A DNA stretch of 64,000 nt from Gonapodya sp. JEL0774 (Eukaryota; Monoblepharomycota; Monoblepharidomycetes; Monoblepharidales; Gonapodyaceae), in contig JADIIX010000111.1 in assembly GCA_027604505.1 (NCBI GenBank), positions 1-64,000 on the forward strand, written 5' to 3'. Below, in pieces: positions 36,088 through 47,794 of the stretch. A program made the position numbers and the translations under genes. The notes under the pieces were generated by a model that was given only the letters and a program-made list of their open reading frames with translations, was not told where the DNA came from and made no database searches. Within the stretch, counting starts at the first letter, position 1; each line of letters opens with the position of its first letter.

Positions 36088-38508
36088 ATGTCAGCACACC
36101 TGCATCAAAATGGCGACTCGGCAGCAACGGAGAAGGGTAATCTCATTCCCAACCCTTTCCCGTTTCCAACAACCAATTTCGCTCCAGGAGGGCCTCAAGA
36201 TATTGAAACTTTCCGAAAGAATGGCAAGGAGATGATCGATTTCATGTGTTAGTGGTTATCATGGTGGTCTTTGGGGGTTTGTAGTTCTGTCGTAGATCGT
36301 GATGCCATCACTCACTCGTCTGCTCAGGTGATTACTACAAAACCGTTGGAAATTACTCAAGTACGTACACTCGATGCCAGGGTATAATCATATCGAGTCA
36401 CTGGTCTCTTCCCATCCTGGCAGCTCTCTCCCGTGTAACACCTGGCTACCTCGCTCCTTTACTACCTAAGGAAGCGCCTGAAAGTGAGTGGCACGAAGAA
36501 AATATGGAGAGGGACTTCCTCTGGCTAAAGATTTGTGATTGCGAATATGTTTCCAGCCCCGGAATCGTTTGAGACAATTCTCGCCGATTTCCAGCAGCAC
36601 ATAATCCCCGGGGTCACTCACTGGGAGTCCCCCAATTTCTTCGCCTTCTTTCCTAGCAACAATAGCTTTCCGAGTCTACTCGGAGATATGCTCAGCGGGT
36701 ACGTAATCGGGGGTCTCTCGCCCCGAGTTGAATCTCAAGCCCTAATCTCGCGACATCCCAAAGAATGATCAACTGTATCGGATTCAATTGGGTGGGTGTA
36801 ATAGCTGCCCCTTCCTGCCTGTTCAGTCACCCAGAAAGGATTTCTTGGCCATCGATCTGCGATACAGATGACCTCTCCTGCATGCACCGAACTTGAGATG
36901 ATCACCATGGACTGGCTCGCCAAGCTGGTAGGACTACCCGACGCGTACCTAAACACTTCGGGCGTCGGTGGAGGCGTGATCCAGGTAAGTAACCTTTAAA
37001 GTGCTCGAGCAGAGGCTTGTGAGATCTCATCCACCGGATTCTCAACACGGAGCTAGATGTCCGCATCTGACGCGTCTGTTGTGGCTATGATTGCCGCACG
37101 CCAGCGTATGCTGAGGAAGGTGAGAACTCAAATGGAATCTGAGGGTCGGGGTGGGGAGTTCAACGAGCAGGATGTCATCAAGAGAATGATATTTTATGGA
37201 AGTGACGAGGTATGCTATCGCGGTTGCTCAATTGATAAACGAAGTGCTCGAAGTTGCATGACATAATTCTGGCGCAGGCGCACTCCTGTCACAAGAAGGG
37301 AGCGATGGTGCTCAAGCTGAATTTTAGAACCATTGGGGCAGACGACACGTACGCCCTGACTGGAGCAGCACTAAAATCAGCCATCGAGGTACGGTCGGTG
37401 CTTCGTCAATTCCAGAAAGATGGCTCGTTGGGGGTCCTTAATTCAACTGTCTGTGTCTGACAGGAAGATCTCGCAGCCGGCCTTCTTCCTACCTTTTACG
37501 TCGGCACAATTGGCTCCACATCTCTCGGTGCCTCTGATCACATTGAAGAACTCGGGCCGGTCTGCCGGGATGCCGGTGTGTGGTTTCACGTCGATGCTGC
37601 CTGGGCCGGTAGCGCGTTTGTGTGCCCAGAGCACAGGAGCCTGATGAAGGGGATCGTTGACGAGAAGACAGGAGAGGTGTTCGTTGACTCATACGATTTC
37701 AACCCGCATAAGTGGTTGCTGGTGAACTTCGATTGTTCGGCGATGTGGTAAGTTCTCGTATCTCTGTTGGCCACTTCCGTGACTTCAAGACAATGGTGCT
37801 GTCGTTCCGGCAGGCTGAAAGACAGAAGCGATCTTGTGGACGCCATGTCCATCATGCCCGCGTACCTGCGAAACAAGGCATCCTCCTCGGGTTGGTACAG
37901 CCCCTGTTGTCGCGGATTCTGACAATTAATTCGCATCCATAATGTGCAGGTGCTGTCATCGACTACCGTGACTGGCAGGTGCCGCTTGGACGAAGGTTCC
38001 GATCGCTCAAGTTGTGGTTTGTGATGCGGCAATTTGGAGCGTCAGGCCTTCGAGAGCACATTACCAAGGTGGATATCATCAGATATTTAATCCATTATTT
38101 TCTCACTCCCAAGTCTCTATCCTTTCCTTGGCATCCCAGTGTGTCAACCTGACACGGTTCTTCGAAGTCCTCCTCGCTACCGACTCGCGCTTTGAAGTCA
38201 TTGTTCCCCGCTCCCTCGCTCTCATTTGCTTCCGTCTCAAACCCTCTGTGTTGTCCGCAAACTCAACCATTGACATCAACGCTGTAAACCGGCGGCTTGC
38301 CGACGCAATCAACGACACAACAAACTTCCTCATTACTGCAAGTGAGGTCAAGGCCAAGCCTGAGACGGTAGATCCGATCACAGGCAAGGCAAGGATGACT
38401 TTCTTTTTGCGGGTGACAATTGGTGGTTGGTCAGAGGAGGAGAATGTACGAGGGATTTGGGAGGTCACGAGAAGTTACGCAGACAAGGTCCTTGCAGAGC
38501 TCAAGTAA
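36088..38508 (+). CDS. Aromatic-L-amino-acid decarboxylase (group II PLP)
   Basis: This enzyme removes the carboxyl group from tryptophan, tyrosine, DOPA or related amino acids to give amines such as tryptamine. The start [18 protein letters not shown] was chosen as the first ATG leading to the domain. Exons then read [60 protein letters not shown] and [20 protein letters not shown]. They continue [49 protein letters not shown] and [17 protein letters not shown]. The PLP lysine lies in [18 protein letters not shown]. The C-terminal part includes [20 protein letters not shown], and the gene ends LAELK-stop. All active-site residues I know are present. About eleven exons are needed. Its substrate is not set by what is visible. 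It is convergent with the tautomerase gene. Confidence 0.92.
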
Positions 38509-38622
38509 TATATGAACGCGGTATGATCAGGATTACAGAAACCAATTTTATTATTACTACCGTCAATGCGGATAGAGCACTACAAATGATTTTTGAACAG
38601 CATTTTTGCGCAGTTCATATCA

Positions 38623-39210
38623 TCACCCAAAAGTGGTAGCGTTTTGGGCCCAGTTGGCACCCGGAATGTCTGAAAAGAGAATATAGACACGATCTCCCGA
38701 GAGCTGGGGGAACTCAGACTGATAATCAGGTACGTAGTGGTAAGAATAGCTAGTGAGTGAATCGCTTTGCAAAGATTCATCTGAACGCAAACGCACTTGC
38801 AAGGCATTGACCACCACCGCCGCGGTTTTCTTGTTGTTCGCCGACGCAATTCCGCCAATGCTACTGATTTGTGCGAGCGCAGCTGGCGCTTCAGTACCGC
38901 CAAAAGTCAGCGCGACGTCGGGAATGACGTATACTTGCATGTACTGTTGCAAGGATCAGGCCATCATCCCACACCTGAAAAATGATTGCACTCACCGCCT
39001 CCGGTTTTCCAAGAGCACCAACAACTCCCTTTGAAAGAACCTTCGCGACTTTAATGCAAGCGTCTTTGGCCGCGGGGAAGTTGAGCTTTACTTCGCAGAG
39101 CTGATGAGATAGATGGAAACAAGGTGAAGATCCCGCGAGATCATCGTGGGCAGGCCGGTTATAAACATCGTTTGGGATCGATCGGACGAGACGTCAAAGC
39201 TTACAGGCAT
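38623..39210 (-). CDS. MIF/D-dopachrome tautomerase family protein
   Basis: This is a keto-enol tautomerase of the macrophage migration inhibitory factor fold, which forms trimers. Four exons join in phase: 39210-39205 (Met-Pro only), 39100-38996, 38943-38797 and 38718-38623, giving 117 residues, the family length. The catalytic proline follows the initiator Met and is kept by the tiny first exon. The chain reads PLCEVKLNFPAAKDACIKVA, GALGKPEAYMQVYVIPDVAL, TFGGTEAPAALAQISSIGGI and GDRVYILFSDIPGANWAQNA, then TTFG-stop. The Lys of GKP matches the substrate-binding Lys of MIF. The CXXC redox motif of animal MIF is replaced by AALA. A TATA-like box lies about 45 bp upstream. MIF is patchy in fungi, so this is a notable gene. 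Confidence 0.93.
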
Positions 39211-39253
39211 TTTGTTTCGTGTGGTGATGAATTTAATTTGAGCTCGAGGGGTC

Positions 39254-39261
39254 TATATATA
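39254..39261 (-). promoter_or_regulatory. TATA-like box of the tautomerase gene
   Basis: A run of alternating T and A (TATATATA) lies about 45 bp upstream of the start at 39210 on the minus strand. Position and sequence fit a TATA element, though transcription start data are lacking. Confidence 0.45.
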
Positions 39262-39600
39262 TTGGAGCTTAGTCTAGCTTGCGTAGTCTGTTTTCGTGGT
39301 TCCATTTCAGGCATCACATGTGTATAAACATCGCAGGACTTCCGCAAGCACAACCAATTATGGAATAACAAGGGAGTTGAGAAATGGAATCGTGCGCTTA
39401 CAACACTGGGCCATGATATCAATATATACCTGCTTCTTTTGTAATTTGAGATGATAGCTTCAAGCGTGGATAATTGTTCAACGACAATGTACTAGTGCAG
39501 CGCGATTTCATTTCAAGGATCCAGTTGGCTTTATGGACTTCATTTGGTGGTGGTTTTTCTTTCTCCCTTCCGTTTACCGATTTCCGCTCCCCGTTGGGTA

Positions 39601-41876
39601 TTACCTCACCTCACCGGTTTGCCTACCAGACCCAGCAACCCACACCACGACCAATCCACCAGGCCTCAGTCCGCACTGCCTCAACGTCGCCGCCGGCGAC
39701 CATCCCATGAACCGACCGGTCGGAGGATGCACGGTGCCCAATCGGAATGGGCGTAGACTGGGAACGAGGTCGGCGGTGGTGGTACTGGTGCTTGCGGCAG
39801 AAGCACTAACTGGTGGGTGAGATGACACTTGGGTAGCAGAAGGGGAAGAGGCCGTCGGTATGAGGCCTAGCTGGGAGCAAGCGAAGGGGTCTGATGCGAG
39901 GGTGCGTTTAAGACTGTCTACTGTGGTGTCAAGGCTTAGCGCGTTAGGTGTTTGAAAAGTAGATACAATTGCCAGGCGAGGGAGGTTAGAATTTAACAGG
40001 TGTTATGAATCACAAATTCTTGCCACAGCACTTCCTGCTCTTGGGAGGTAACTGTTAACTCACCTCCCCACCTCTACCACCACGTCATCCATATTTTCCA
40101 CATCTTCTTCTTCTTCTGCAAAGTACACCCAGCTCGTCCTCCCCCGACTTGGCTTCTCCTCTCCAAGGCACATACCGCCACCGACATTCCCGCCCACGTC
40201 CAACCCGCTTCCAGCAACTCCTAGAGATGAGACGCTCATGCAAGGCGCAGAGGGGGCAGGCTGGTCCGAGGGTGGAGGTGGTGCAGGGGGTAGTGGAGAG
40301 GGTTTGGGTGTTGCTCGGGGTGGGGGGCGGAACAGTCGGAGTACGACGGTGGGTGGTGGCCGGGGGAGCTAGAAGCGTGGGTGGATGAGGTATTCTCACT
40401 ATGGTAGTCGCGTATTGTTCAACGGTCAAACTCACAGTCCCGTACGGTACTCGGACAGAAGCCAAGGCCGCTTCCTTTGCCCTCTCATCGCCTTTGCCAT
40501 CAGCGCCCTCCTTCCGGTACATCAATTTTTCCGAGCTTGTCAACCCCGCCAACCTCTGCAGCAGCCCTCCCTTCCCCTTGCCTGCCGCGGCTCCGGCTTC
40601 CTGTAGCGCGCACTCCACCTCTGCGGCGTACACCCTAGCCGCGGTGCCATCATCGCCCCCCAAAGACGACGAAAGATTCTCGTAGGCATCAGCTGGAAAT
40701 CGAGTGGTGAGTGTGGGAGGTAGGTGGGGAGCATAGAGAGGAGGGAGGGACTCATTGACTTTTGTGAGTTGGTAGGTGTTGGAAGCGATTAGTCAGACGC
40801 AAAGAGAATGGAAAACACGTGCAGAGCATTACACACTCCCAACTCACGCATTTCCTCCATGGCCTCGTATTCTTCCTGTTCCACTCTGCGCCGCAGTTCG
40901 CGGTGGGCGAGTTCTGTCGGGGTCAGGCCAGCATTGGCGTATGCGATACCCTAGGGAGGTTTGAAGATATAGGTGAGGTGAGGTGACCGTTCAGCGGAAT
41001 TGAGAACGAGTGTGACAATACCGTAGTGTGTTTGATCGTCTGAGCCAGAAACACCACTCTCTGTCACCTCTAACCCACCTTCACGGCCTCTCCCCCAACC
41101 CTTCCCATTTTCGCCTGACTCAACATGACCTGCGCCCTCGACTCAATCTGCACCGACCGTTCTAAACTCTGCTGCTGTAGGAGTCGGTAGGTGGCGACCG
41201 CGCTGGCGAGCGTTCGCGACGAGGCAGCCGAGGCGGAGGTTGGGTTGTGCGCAAGGTGAGACTTGAGAGTAGACAGCTTTGAAAGTCAATGAAGCGGTCA
41301 GGAACATTGGTGGAATATTGGTTCAAGAGGTTCTCAACAACCCCAGAAAGCACTCACCAGTTGCTTCTCTCGGGTTGCTAGATCCCGTCGATCGCGTTCC
41401 AAATCTCTCTGAAAATGCATACGCATGAGAGAGGTTGATACGAATTTTGACATGTAGAAGAGATCGTGATGGTGGAGTTGCAACTCAGTGAAGCCACTTG
41501 ACCGCAAATCCAGTTGCCGAAGTCGAGCTACTCTTTTTGGAATATACACACATTCACGCGCTTGACCTGATGCCTGGTTTCTCTCAGCCTCTTTTCCCTT
41601 CCCCTGAGCTCTCCATCTGCCCGATCCCCAAGCCGTTCAGAGCAAGATAACCATCCAGGCCAGACAAACCCAATGCAGGGTGAAGTAAATGAGATCGTAC
41701 AGGTTCGGAAGAGCCCATTTGTATTGTAGGGTCACTTTGATGAGCGCGAAATTCATCAGCTTTGGGCCGCGAATTGTTCTACACACACCAGTGAACGTTG
41801 TCGATGGCTCGTTCCTTGGCGCGCGCGGGCCCAGTGCGCGTCTGAGCTTGTCAAAACCCGAAGCGAAGGCGTCCAT
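39601..41876 (-). CDS. Coiled-coil protein, Snf7-like, with ubiquitin-like end
   Basis: Exons join in phase from MDAFASGFDKLRRALGPRAP to TTFTDGELRGREKRLRETRH, then RDLERDRRDLATREKQL, a helix with SLERSVQIESRAQVMLSQAK, and ANAGLTPTELAHRELRRRVE. Next come EQEEYEAMEEMRE, an Ala/Gly-rich linker and an acidic AEEEEDVENMDDVVVEVG. The pattern of a basic short N-terminus, two long helices and an acidic C-terminal part recalls ESCRT-III (Vps2/Vps24/Snf7) proteins, but sequence identity is low and this is inference. The last part reads LDTTVDSLKRTLASDPF and later GWSPAATLRQCGLRPGGLVV, which fits a ubiquitin-like beta-grasp: strand, helix with LK, then ATLRQCGL. Ser/Thr-rich sequence separates its halves. 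The stop is TAA at 39603-39601. The exon structure around 40400-40850 is partly unresolved. Confidence 0.55.
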
Positions 41877-42184
41877 CCGTTGATGGCTTGAACTGGATTC
41901 AATTGTTGTGATGAGGTGGATGAAACTGTTGAGCCGGCGCCCGAATAAGCGAACAACCTCGTAAAAACTGCGTAATCAAAGTTCACCGTTTCATTTCCAA
42001 ACCCGCCCATTCAAAAGTGCGGAATTTTCTCGAGTTGATGCTGAGAATTGCATCGCGACCGTCGCACTCGGTGATACTTAATCGGTTCTGTTCTTCCGCT
42101 CCTGGGTCTCGCTGCTGCTCTTCACCTCGCCAATCCATATCGTCACTGCCGCTTTCGCGCTTACTTCCCATCAATTTCACCAGA
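41877..42184. promoter_or_regulatory. Divergent promoter, coiled-coil gene and ECM4
   Basis: Two starts (41876 minus, 42185 plus) face away from each other over 308 bp. No clear TATA box or known site was seen. A shared promoter is inferred from the spacing. Confidence 0.4.
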
Positions 42185-43986
42185 ATGGCATCTTCAAAGG
42201 ACACCCCAGCTGCGGAGACGGCTAAGCAGGACTTACCGGCCATCTTCAAAGTGAGTTGATTGATAAGACGAAGAAGAAGTCATCGAGAACGTTTACAAAA
42301 GAGCCCGTAAGAGGAAATTTATGAGGGTGTGATAGGGTCTTTGGATGGGTTGAATCCAGGAGTGATGACGTTCTCGGTGTTCGACCGTCCAAGGGTTCGC
42401 TACCGTCCCTGACTCAATCTTTCTATTACCCGACCCTTCCCCATTTGTGTTGACCCACACTAGTGGTCCAATCAGTCAGATGGAGTCTTCCGCCGCCAAG
42501 TATCCTCTTTCCGCTCACACATCGCCCGCGATCCCGCTGCCCAGTTCCAACCTGAAGCTGGTCGGTACCATCTATATGTTTCCTGGGCGTGCCCCTGGGC
42601 ACATCGTACTCTGATCGTACGCTCACTCAAGAAGCTGGATTCTCTCATTGACGTGTCGGTGGTGGATTGGCTGTTGACGGAAAAGGGATGGAGGTTCTTC
42701 CCGGAAACTCCCAATGCGACTGTGGATCACATCAACGGTGCACAATACATCAGGGAAGTGTATTTCAAGGCAGAGCCAGAGTATAAGGGAAGATTCACCG
42801 TACCGGTGAGTGTTTGCGAGCAGCTGCGAATGCAGTTCAGAATCCCCGGACCCCATTAATGGGAGAGCTTACCAAGCGCTCCAAAGTATGTATGTATGTG
42901 GATGAGATCTTAGTGAGCGGTAGGAATGAGGACTCTGAAGAACTTGGAGCGGTTCGAGAGTCCGCTCTCATGGTGTTTCGCGAATCGATTCTCCCCACAC
43001 CTGGTTCATCCACACATCAATCTTTCAGGTTCTCTGGGACAAACAAACTCAAACCATCGTCAACAACGAGTCCAGTGAAATCATTCGCATGTTCAACACC
43101 GAGTTCAACGACTTGATTCCCGCAGACGCGCCCAAAGCTGCCAAGGACCTGGACTTGTACCCAGCAGAGTTGCGCCAGGAGATCGACGAGTTGAATGCTT
43201 GGGTCTATGATGGATTCAACAATGGGGTGGGTGGTTAGATGGCTGATTTTTGTCTTATCAACCAGTACTGATCCGTTGGTGACGACTCACTAACTTTGCC
43301 TGATATCCTTATCAGGTCTACAAATCTGGTTTCGCAACCACCCAACCCGCATATGAAGCTGCAGCGGTTGTGGTGTTTCAGTCTCTTGACAGGCTGGAAA
43401 AGATCCTGGAGACCAAGGAGTTCTTGTGCGGGCCAGGCAAGGGTGTATTCACGGAGGCGGATGTGAGGTGTTGGACGACAGTGGTCAGGTGAGTGAGCAC
43501 GTCATGTCGCATTCGGAGATTGAGGCTTCGCGTTTGTTTGTTGATATTGATGTTCCCCCAACCATTGCTGCTGCAGGTTCGACCCCGTTTATCACACCCA
43601 CTTCAAATGCAACTTGCGCACGATCTCCAAAGACTATCCGAACGTGCTTAGGTGGGCCCGAAGGATCTTCCAGATGGAAGGAGTGGCTCAAACGGTGGAC
43701 ATGGTTCACGTAAGTCGAATAATGGAGGAATCGGGAGCACATTGGACACAATGCTCAAATTTTCCGACTGTTTCCCTGCATTTAGATCAAGAACCACTAC
43801 TTCCAGTCGCACATTAATGTAAGCCCCGCAGGCGTTTCTTCCACCCTGTTCCGTCGCCTCTGTTACATACCACTTCACCCGTCAATCTAGATCAACCCGA
43901 CCCGCATCGTGCCCATCAACAATGGACCGAATCTCGCAGCGCCCATCATTAAGCCGGGAACAGTTGGGGCGGGACCGACAGCCTGA
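42185..43986 (+). CDS. ECM4: Glutathionyl-hydroquinone reductase (ECM4/GTO-like)
   Basis: This Xi-class glutathione transferase reduces glutathionyl-hydroquinones through an active-site cysteine. Exon 1 (42185-42250) reads MASSKDTPAAETAKQDLPAI. Exon 2 starts at 42476 with SDGVFRRQVSSFRSHI. The catalytic motif is YVSWACPWAHRTLIVRSL (CPWA, with the nucleophile Cys). Then WLLTEKGWRFFPETP, REVYFKAEPEYKGRFTVPVL, WDKQTQTIVNNESSEIIRMF and FNDLIPADAPK follow. The C-terminal domain reads INELNAWVYDGFNNGVYKSG-like sequence (here EIDELNAWVYDGFNNGVYKS), ATTQPAYEAA, FLCGPGKGVFTEADVRC and FDPVYHTHFKCNLRTISKDY. The end reads HYFQSHININPTRIVP then AAPIIKPGTVGAGPTA-stop. Every family signature is intact. It likely serves detoxification of quinones. 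Confidence 0.95.
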
Positions 43987-45130
43987 CATTGAGTAGTTGA
44001 CGTGCACATCTCTGTCTTTTTGTGTTCGATCAGCAGGCGATTTCTTTCGCGCAACCGGTTTTTTCAGTAGGACAGAGTTTGGACACAGCCCAAAGGCTTG
44101 GTCGATTGACGGATATGCTAGTCTTTGGATTGTGTACAAGTCAATAATTCTTCAATCCACTTGAGTTGCTTCCCCAAAACTCATGGAGACCCATTTTCTC
44201 TCTGCCCACACTCCCAGCGATCATCTCTGTCGCACAATTTTCCGTACTGGGGTGTAGACGATGCAAGTACAATTTAAGGAAGTGACTAAGAGGGGAGGGC
44301 CCAGACAGGAGAACAAAACAGAGAGCCGGGATCGCGAAAGCACAGGGATAATATTCCCGAGACGTGTTCAGTAAGAAACAAAGAACAAAGTGTCGAGATG
44401 CGCAATCACCAAATGGAACTGTTGCGTCCACAAATATAACTCCCACCGCAGGGTTCCAAACAAGCTCATAACCGCATTTCTTCCCTTTTGGGCCGACCAG
44501 TGGTGCGGGCGCGCACCCTCCACAAGGCTAAACTGGCGTGGAACTGAAGGATTGGGGAGCAGTCAATTAAGGGGTGACGACGGAACGGGATTTGCTACTC
44601 ACCTCTTGGAACTTTTTGTGGGTAAAACCGCAGATCCACGACACGAGTGTGGAAATCGACGAAAACAGGTGACCTACACTCGGCCATGATGGGCAGAACG
44701 AAGCTGGTTACCACCTCAGGAAGCGGTTCCGAGAACCAACACTCAACACTATTGAAGAACTCTACTGCTCAGACCACTTGTGTTTGGATGGACAAATGGA
44801 GATATGCATCAGCAGCGTGTGAGGAATGACTTCAAAAGATGCATGTGTCATGCATGAGTGAGGCAGCACTGATACAGCACGTCAATGAATAAACAGACTG
44901 CCAGGTCTATGAAAGCACCCCGACCCCACCCATTCTCACAAAGTTTGTTTTTGTGTGATTATAAATTTCAATCTATTCAACTCAACAAACAAAATACAGT
45001 ATACCAAACAGATTTAGTGAGTTTCCATGGAGACTTCCTGGATCTTAAGCTGTTCAAGTCAATGTGTGTCAGCTTTCTTTCATCATCAGATCATACGCAG
45101 CTCGGTCAGCGAAGAGAACGATCAAATGAT
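43987..45130. other. Intergenic stretch, no supported gene
   Basis: Open frames here (for example plus 44390-44689 and minus 44141-44446) overlap each other and show no domain. The right half is AT-rich. I see no RNA gene or repeat. Confidence 0.35.
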
Positions 45131-45132
45131 CA

Positions 45133-46355
45133 ATGATGCTTTTTCCACACCTGATAAATCTGCTCTGGCTGCGTCAAGACCGTCTTTTGAGAATGTTGTT
45201 TAATGGTTCGGTCGACATCACCACTGGAAAAATCAATTGGCGATTCCCTGTCGCAGGAAACAGCGCGGACCACGTGGCGCTATCTCCAGATGGTCTCAGA
45301 GTTGCAGGGTCTGCTTTGACAGGAAACGCTATTCATCTACGCGACATTTACACAGGGAAGGAGCTTGGGAAGTTCAAGGGAGGAGACAACGAAAGGCCTG
45401 GACCAGCTCACTTGAGGTCACTGACGTGTATGAGGATCTCGAAGTACGTGTCTCTATCGCGCTTCCAACTTATGCAATAAATAGCGTGAGTGCTCAGATT
45501 CAAATGCTGTCTCGGAGCATGTGATCCCCTGTTCACCCTCATGCTTCTTAGCACACGAAAATTTCTGGATCAACGGTGCAGAGTACATTTGGAACATGGC
45601 GATTGGCAACGTCGAAACTGCACTCGATGATCCTCTCTAGGATTGGACAAAGGGTGACCGTCACATCACCATCGCTGATACGAACACGTAGGAAATTTTC
45701 AAGACCATCGACATGAGAAAACTACTCCAGCGTTCAGTCTCGGCACCAATTACTCGAATGCTGTAAGGCCGGCCGTGCTCTCATCCGAATTTTTCAAATT
45801 GTACGTGAATTGAATGCGGGCGAAGTATTTATTATTGTTTTGGAACTTATAAAAATTTTATGATTCTGCAACAGGTCTCCTTTTTCAATGGATTCTTTGA
45901 GTACGACGTTCTCCGGGACAAGATCTTAAGGAAAGCAACTCTCCCGACTGAGTATGTTGCGTTCTTCGCTTTGAGTTGGATTTGCGATGCATTCACACCT
46001 TCGTCACCTAATCAGTCGCATGTAGCCCCAACCTCACCACAGACCACTCAAAGTGGCTCCTTGAGTCTCTTCATCATGGAATCACCATGAACCCGACTGG
46101 CAACTTACTTTGTGCGGCGGGCACGATGGACTCATATGCAGCTGTGGTTGACATCACCACTCTGAAGCCCATGCAGCAAGTCCCTGCCACGAAACCGTAC
46201 TGGGCAACTATCAGCGGAGACGGCAACCATTGTGTGGTTTTTCTTGATTTCGAGACAGGTGCGAGTGTAAATAGCCCAAACATCGGTTGCCTACCATCCT
46301 CAACGAGTCAGGCTTGTTCATATTCCGGTGGGATGAAAGCCACTGTTGTGAGGTA
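45133..46355 (+). pseudogene. Broken YVTN/YncE-type beta-propeller gene
   Basis: Repeated propeller blades are readable. Examples are VDITTGKINWRFPVAGNSAD, VALSPDGLRVAGSALTGNAI and YTGKELGKFKGGDN in 45200-45400, WINGAEYIWNMAIGNVETAL in 45570-45630, and WTKGDRHITIADTNT up to 45688. They continue VSFFNGFFEYDVLRDKILRK at 45875-45935, ITMNPTGNLLCAAGTMDSYA near 46080 and VPATKPYWATISGDGNHCVV near 46180. Between them, TAG codons at 45638-45640 and 45689-45691 lie in the same frame, 17 codons apart, inside otherwise continuous blade sequence. No GT-AG intron removes them neatly. The style resembles bacterial YVTN-repeat proteins more than fungal WD40 proteins, so bacterial origin is possible. It was most likely inactivated; an unusual exon structure is the alternative. 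Confidence 0.6.
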
Positions 46356-46570
46356 GACACGAACTTCCGTTGAGTACCGGCTACCTTATCCTTGCTGAAC
46401 TCAACAAGCGAATTTGTTTCACATCAACACTGCTCAACCAAAAATAAAAATCACAAAACATAAAGCTAGCTAATAGCGATGCAGAAATGATAAGAGCGTC
46501 AATAAAAGCGACATTGAGCGAGCGTACTAACACAATGGAGAACCCCTTTTGATGAGAAATCTCCCTCTCC

Positions 46571-47507
46571 CTACATAATTGAGCAACGGGACATCCAATG
46601 CTCTACGGAAACCTCCTTCTCCACACGAACTTTTTCGGTACTGGGTGTCAACGTGTCATCAATCTTCTTTTGAAGGTGTTCTATCTTCCCAGGCAACGCT
46701 GTGCGTTCCACATGATTGGAGACCACTGAGTCCACGCGCTGGCGCCTTTTCTTTGAAAAGGCGCGCTCCGACATCCCCAGCTGCACATTGGATGCCGGCT
46801 TCATCTTCGTAGCATGGGACTTCCGTGCTGACGGAGGAGTGGCAGAGGTTGGCTGCTTGCTAGTCGCCATGCCACGAGAATACAATTTCCCTGAGCGTGA
46901 CGAAGATCGTGTCTCTCGGGATTCAGAAGGTGGTGATGGAGGTGCAGACGCAAATTGAGGAACAGCTATAAGGCCATTTGGTGGGAGTTCGCGCTTCTTC
47001 GATCCACTCCTACGCGCGCTTGTGGTTTGAATTTGCTCCTCCTTGGGAATGTCAGGGTATGATATCTCCCGTCTTGTCTGACTAGAGTGGGTCACTGATG
47101 TAGATCTTGCGCTTGACCCCACACCGACAGGTTTCGCATACGGATGGTGCAGCATGATCGTTCCCCTACGCCACTTGAGTCCACACATGTTACAAAGAAA
47201 AGAGTCTTGTGCGGGTCCTCGGCGCCACTGTCAGCAATACGTGGTTGCGATGTCAAACGAAACGATACCCCAGTCAGCCAAACCGGTTGCAATTATTCAG
47301 AAAAACAGAGAGCTGTGATCCACTCACAGGGCTGGAGTCTTTCACATGACAGTGAGCGCATTCACGTTTTGTCATCCCACCAGGGCTCTCCATGCTGGAA
47401 GAATCACGGCCTGTTCTACCTCTGGCTTTCGCAGTTCGATCGTCTTCATCGTCTGATAGAATCTTACGGCGAGGAGTGAACTTTGTTGCTCTCCGCGTGG
47501 GCGGCAT
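46571..47507 (-). CDS. GATA-type zinc-finger protein
   Basis: This is a putative transcription factor with one GATA finger near its N-terminus. Exon 1 (from 47507) reads MPPTRRATKFTPRRKILSDD and ends ECAHCHVKDSSP at a GTGAGT donor. Exon 2 begins after an acceptor near 47230 with WRRGPAQDSFLCNMCGLKWR. Joined, they give C-X2-C-X18-C-X2-C with the WRRGP and CNxCGL core, which fits class IVb GATA fingers. The rest is Ser/Pro/Lys/Arg-rich, with SGSKKRELPPNG and ERAFSKKRRQRVDSVVSNHV as basic, nuclear-localisation-like parts. The end reads WMSRCSIM-stop. The second half of the finger is shorter than in nitrogen regulators, so its DNA target is not clear. It is head to head with the gene at 47795. 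Confidence 0.85.
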
Positions 47508-47794
47508 TGTCCAATCTAATACATGTATTTGTGGTGCCGGAGGTTCATAGCAAGGTGCTCAACAAGGTTTGGAACGAACGGCCTTCAGAATTGCTGTAAT
47601 TTTCGTTGCTCCCAACTCTTTTCACAAAATGCATTTGCACGTGTACTGGTTCTCGCTCTCGTGCTGACAGGTGCATAAATACATGTCGCAGATGGCTTCC
47701 CCTTGAACCATTCATGATTCTTAAATAATTTTAGTTTTTACGAGCACTATTCGCCTGAAAACCCGCTCTGTAACTGGGTCATATTATTGCCAAC

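Noticed and set aside
42940-42975. GGTTCGAGAGTCCGCTC as a possible tRNA T-loop
   Set aside because: It sits in a GST intron without a second arm, anticodon stem or acceptor stem that pairs.
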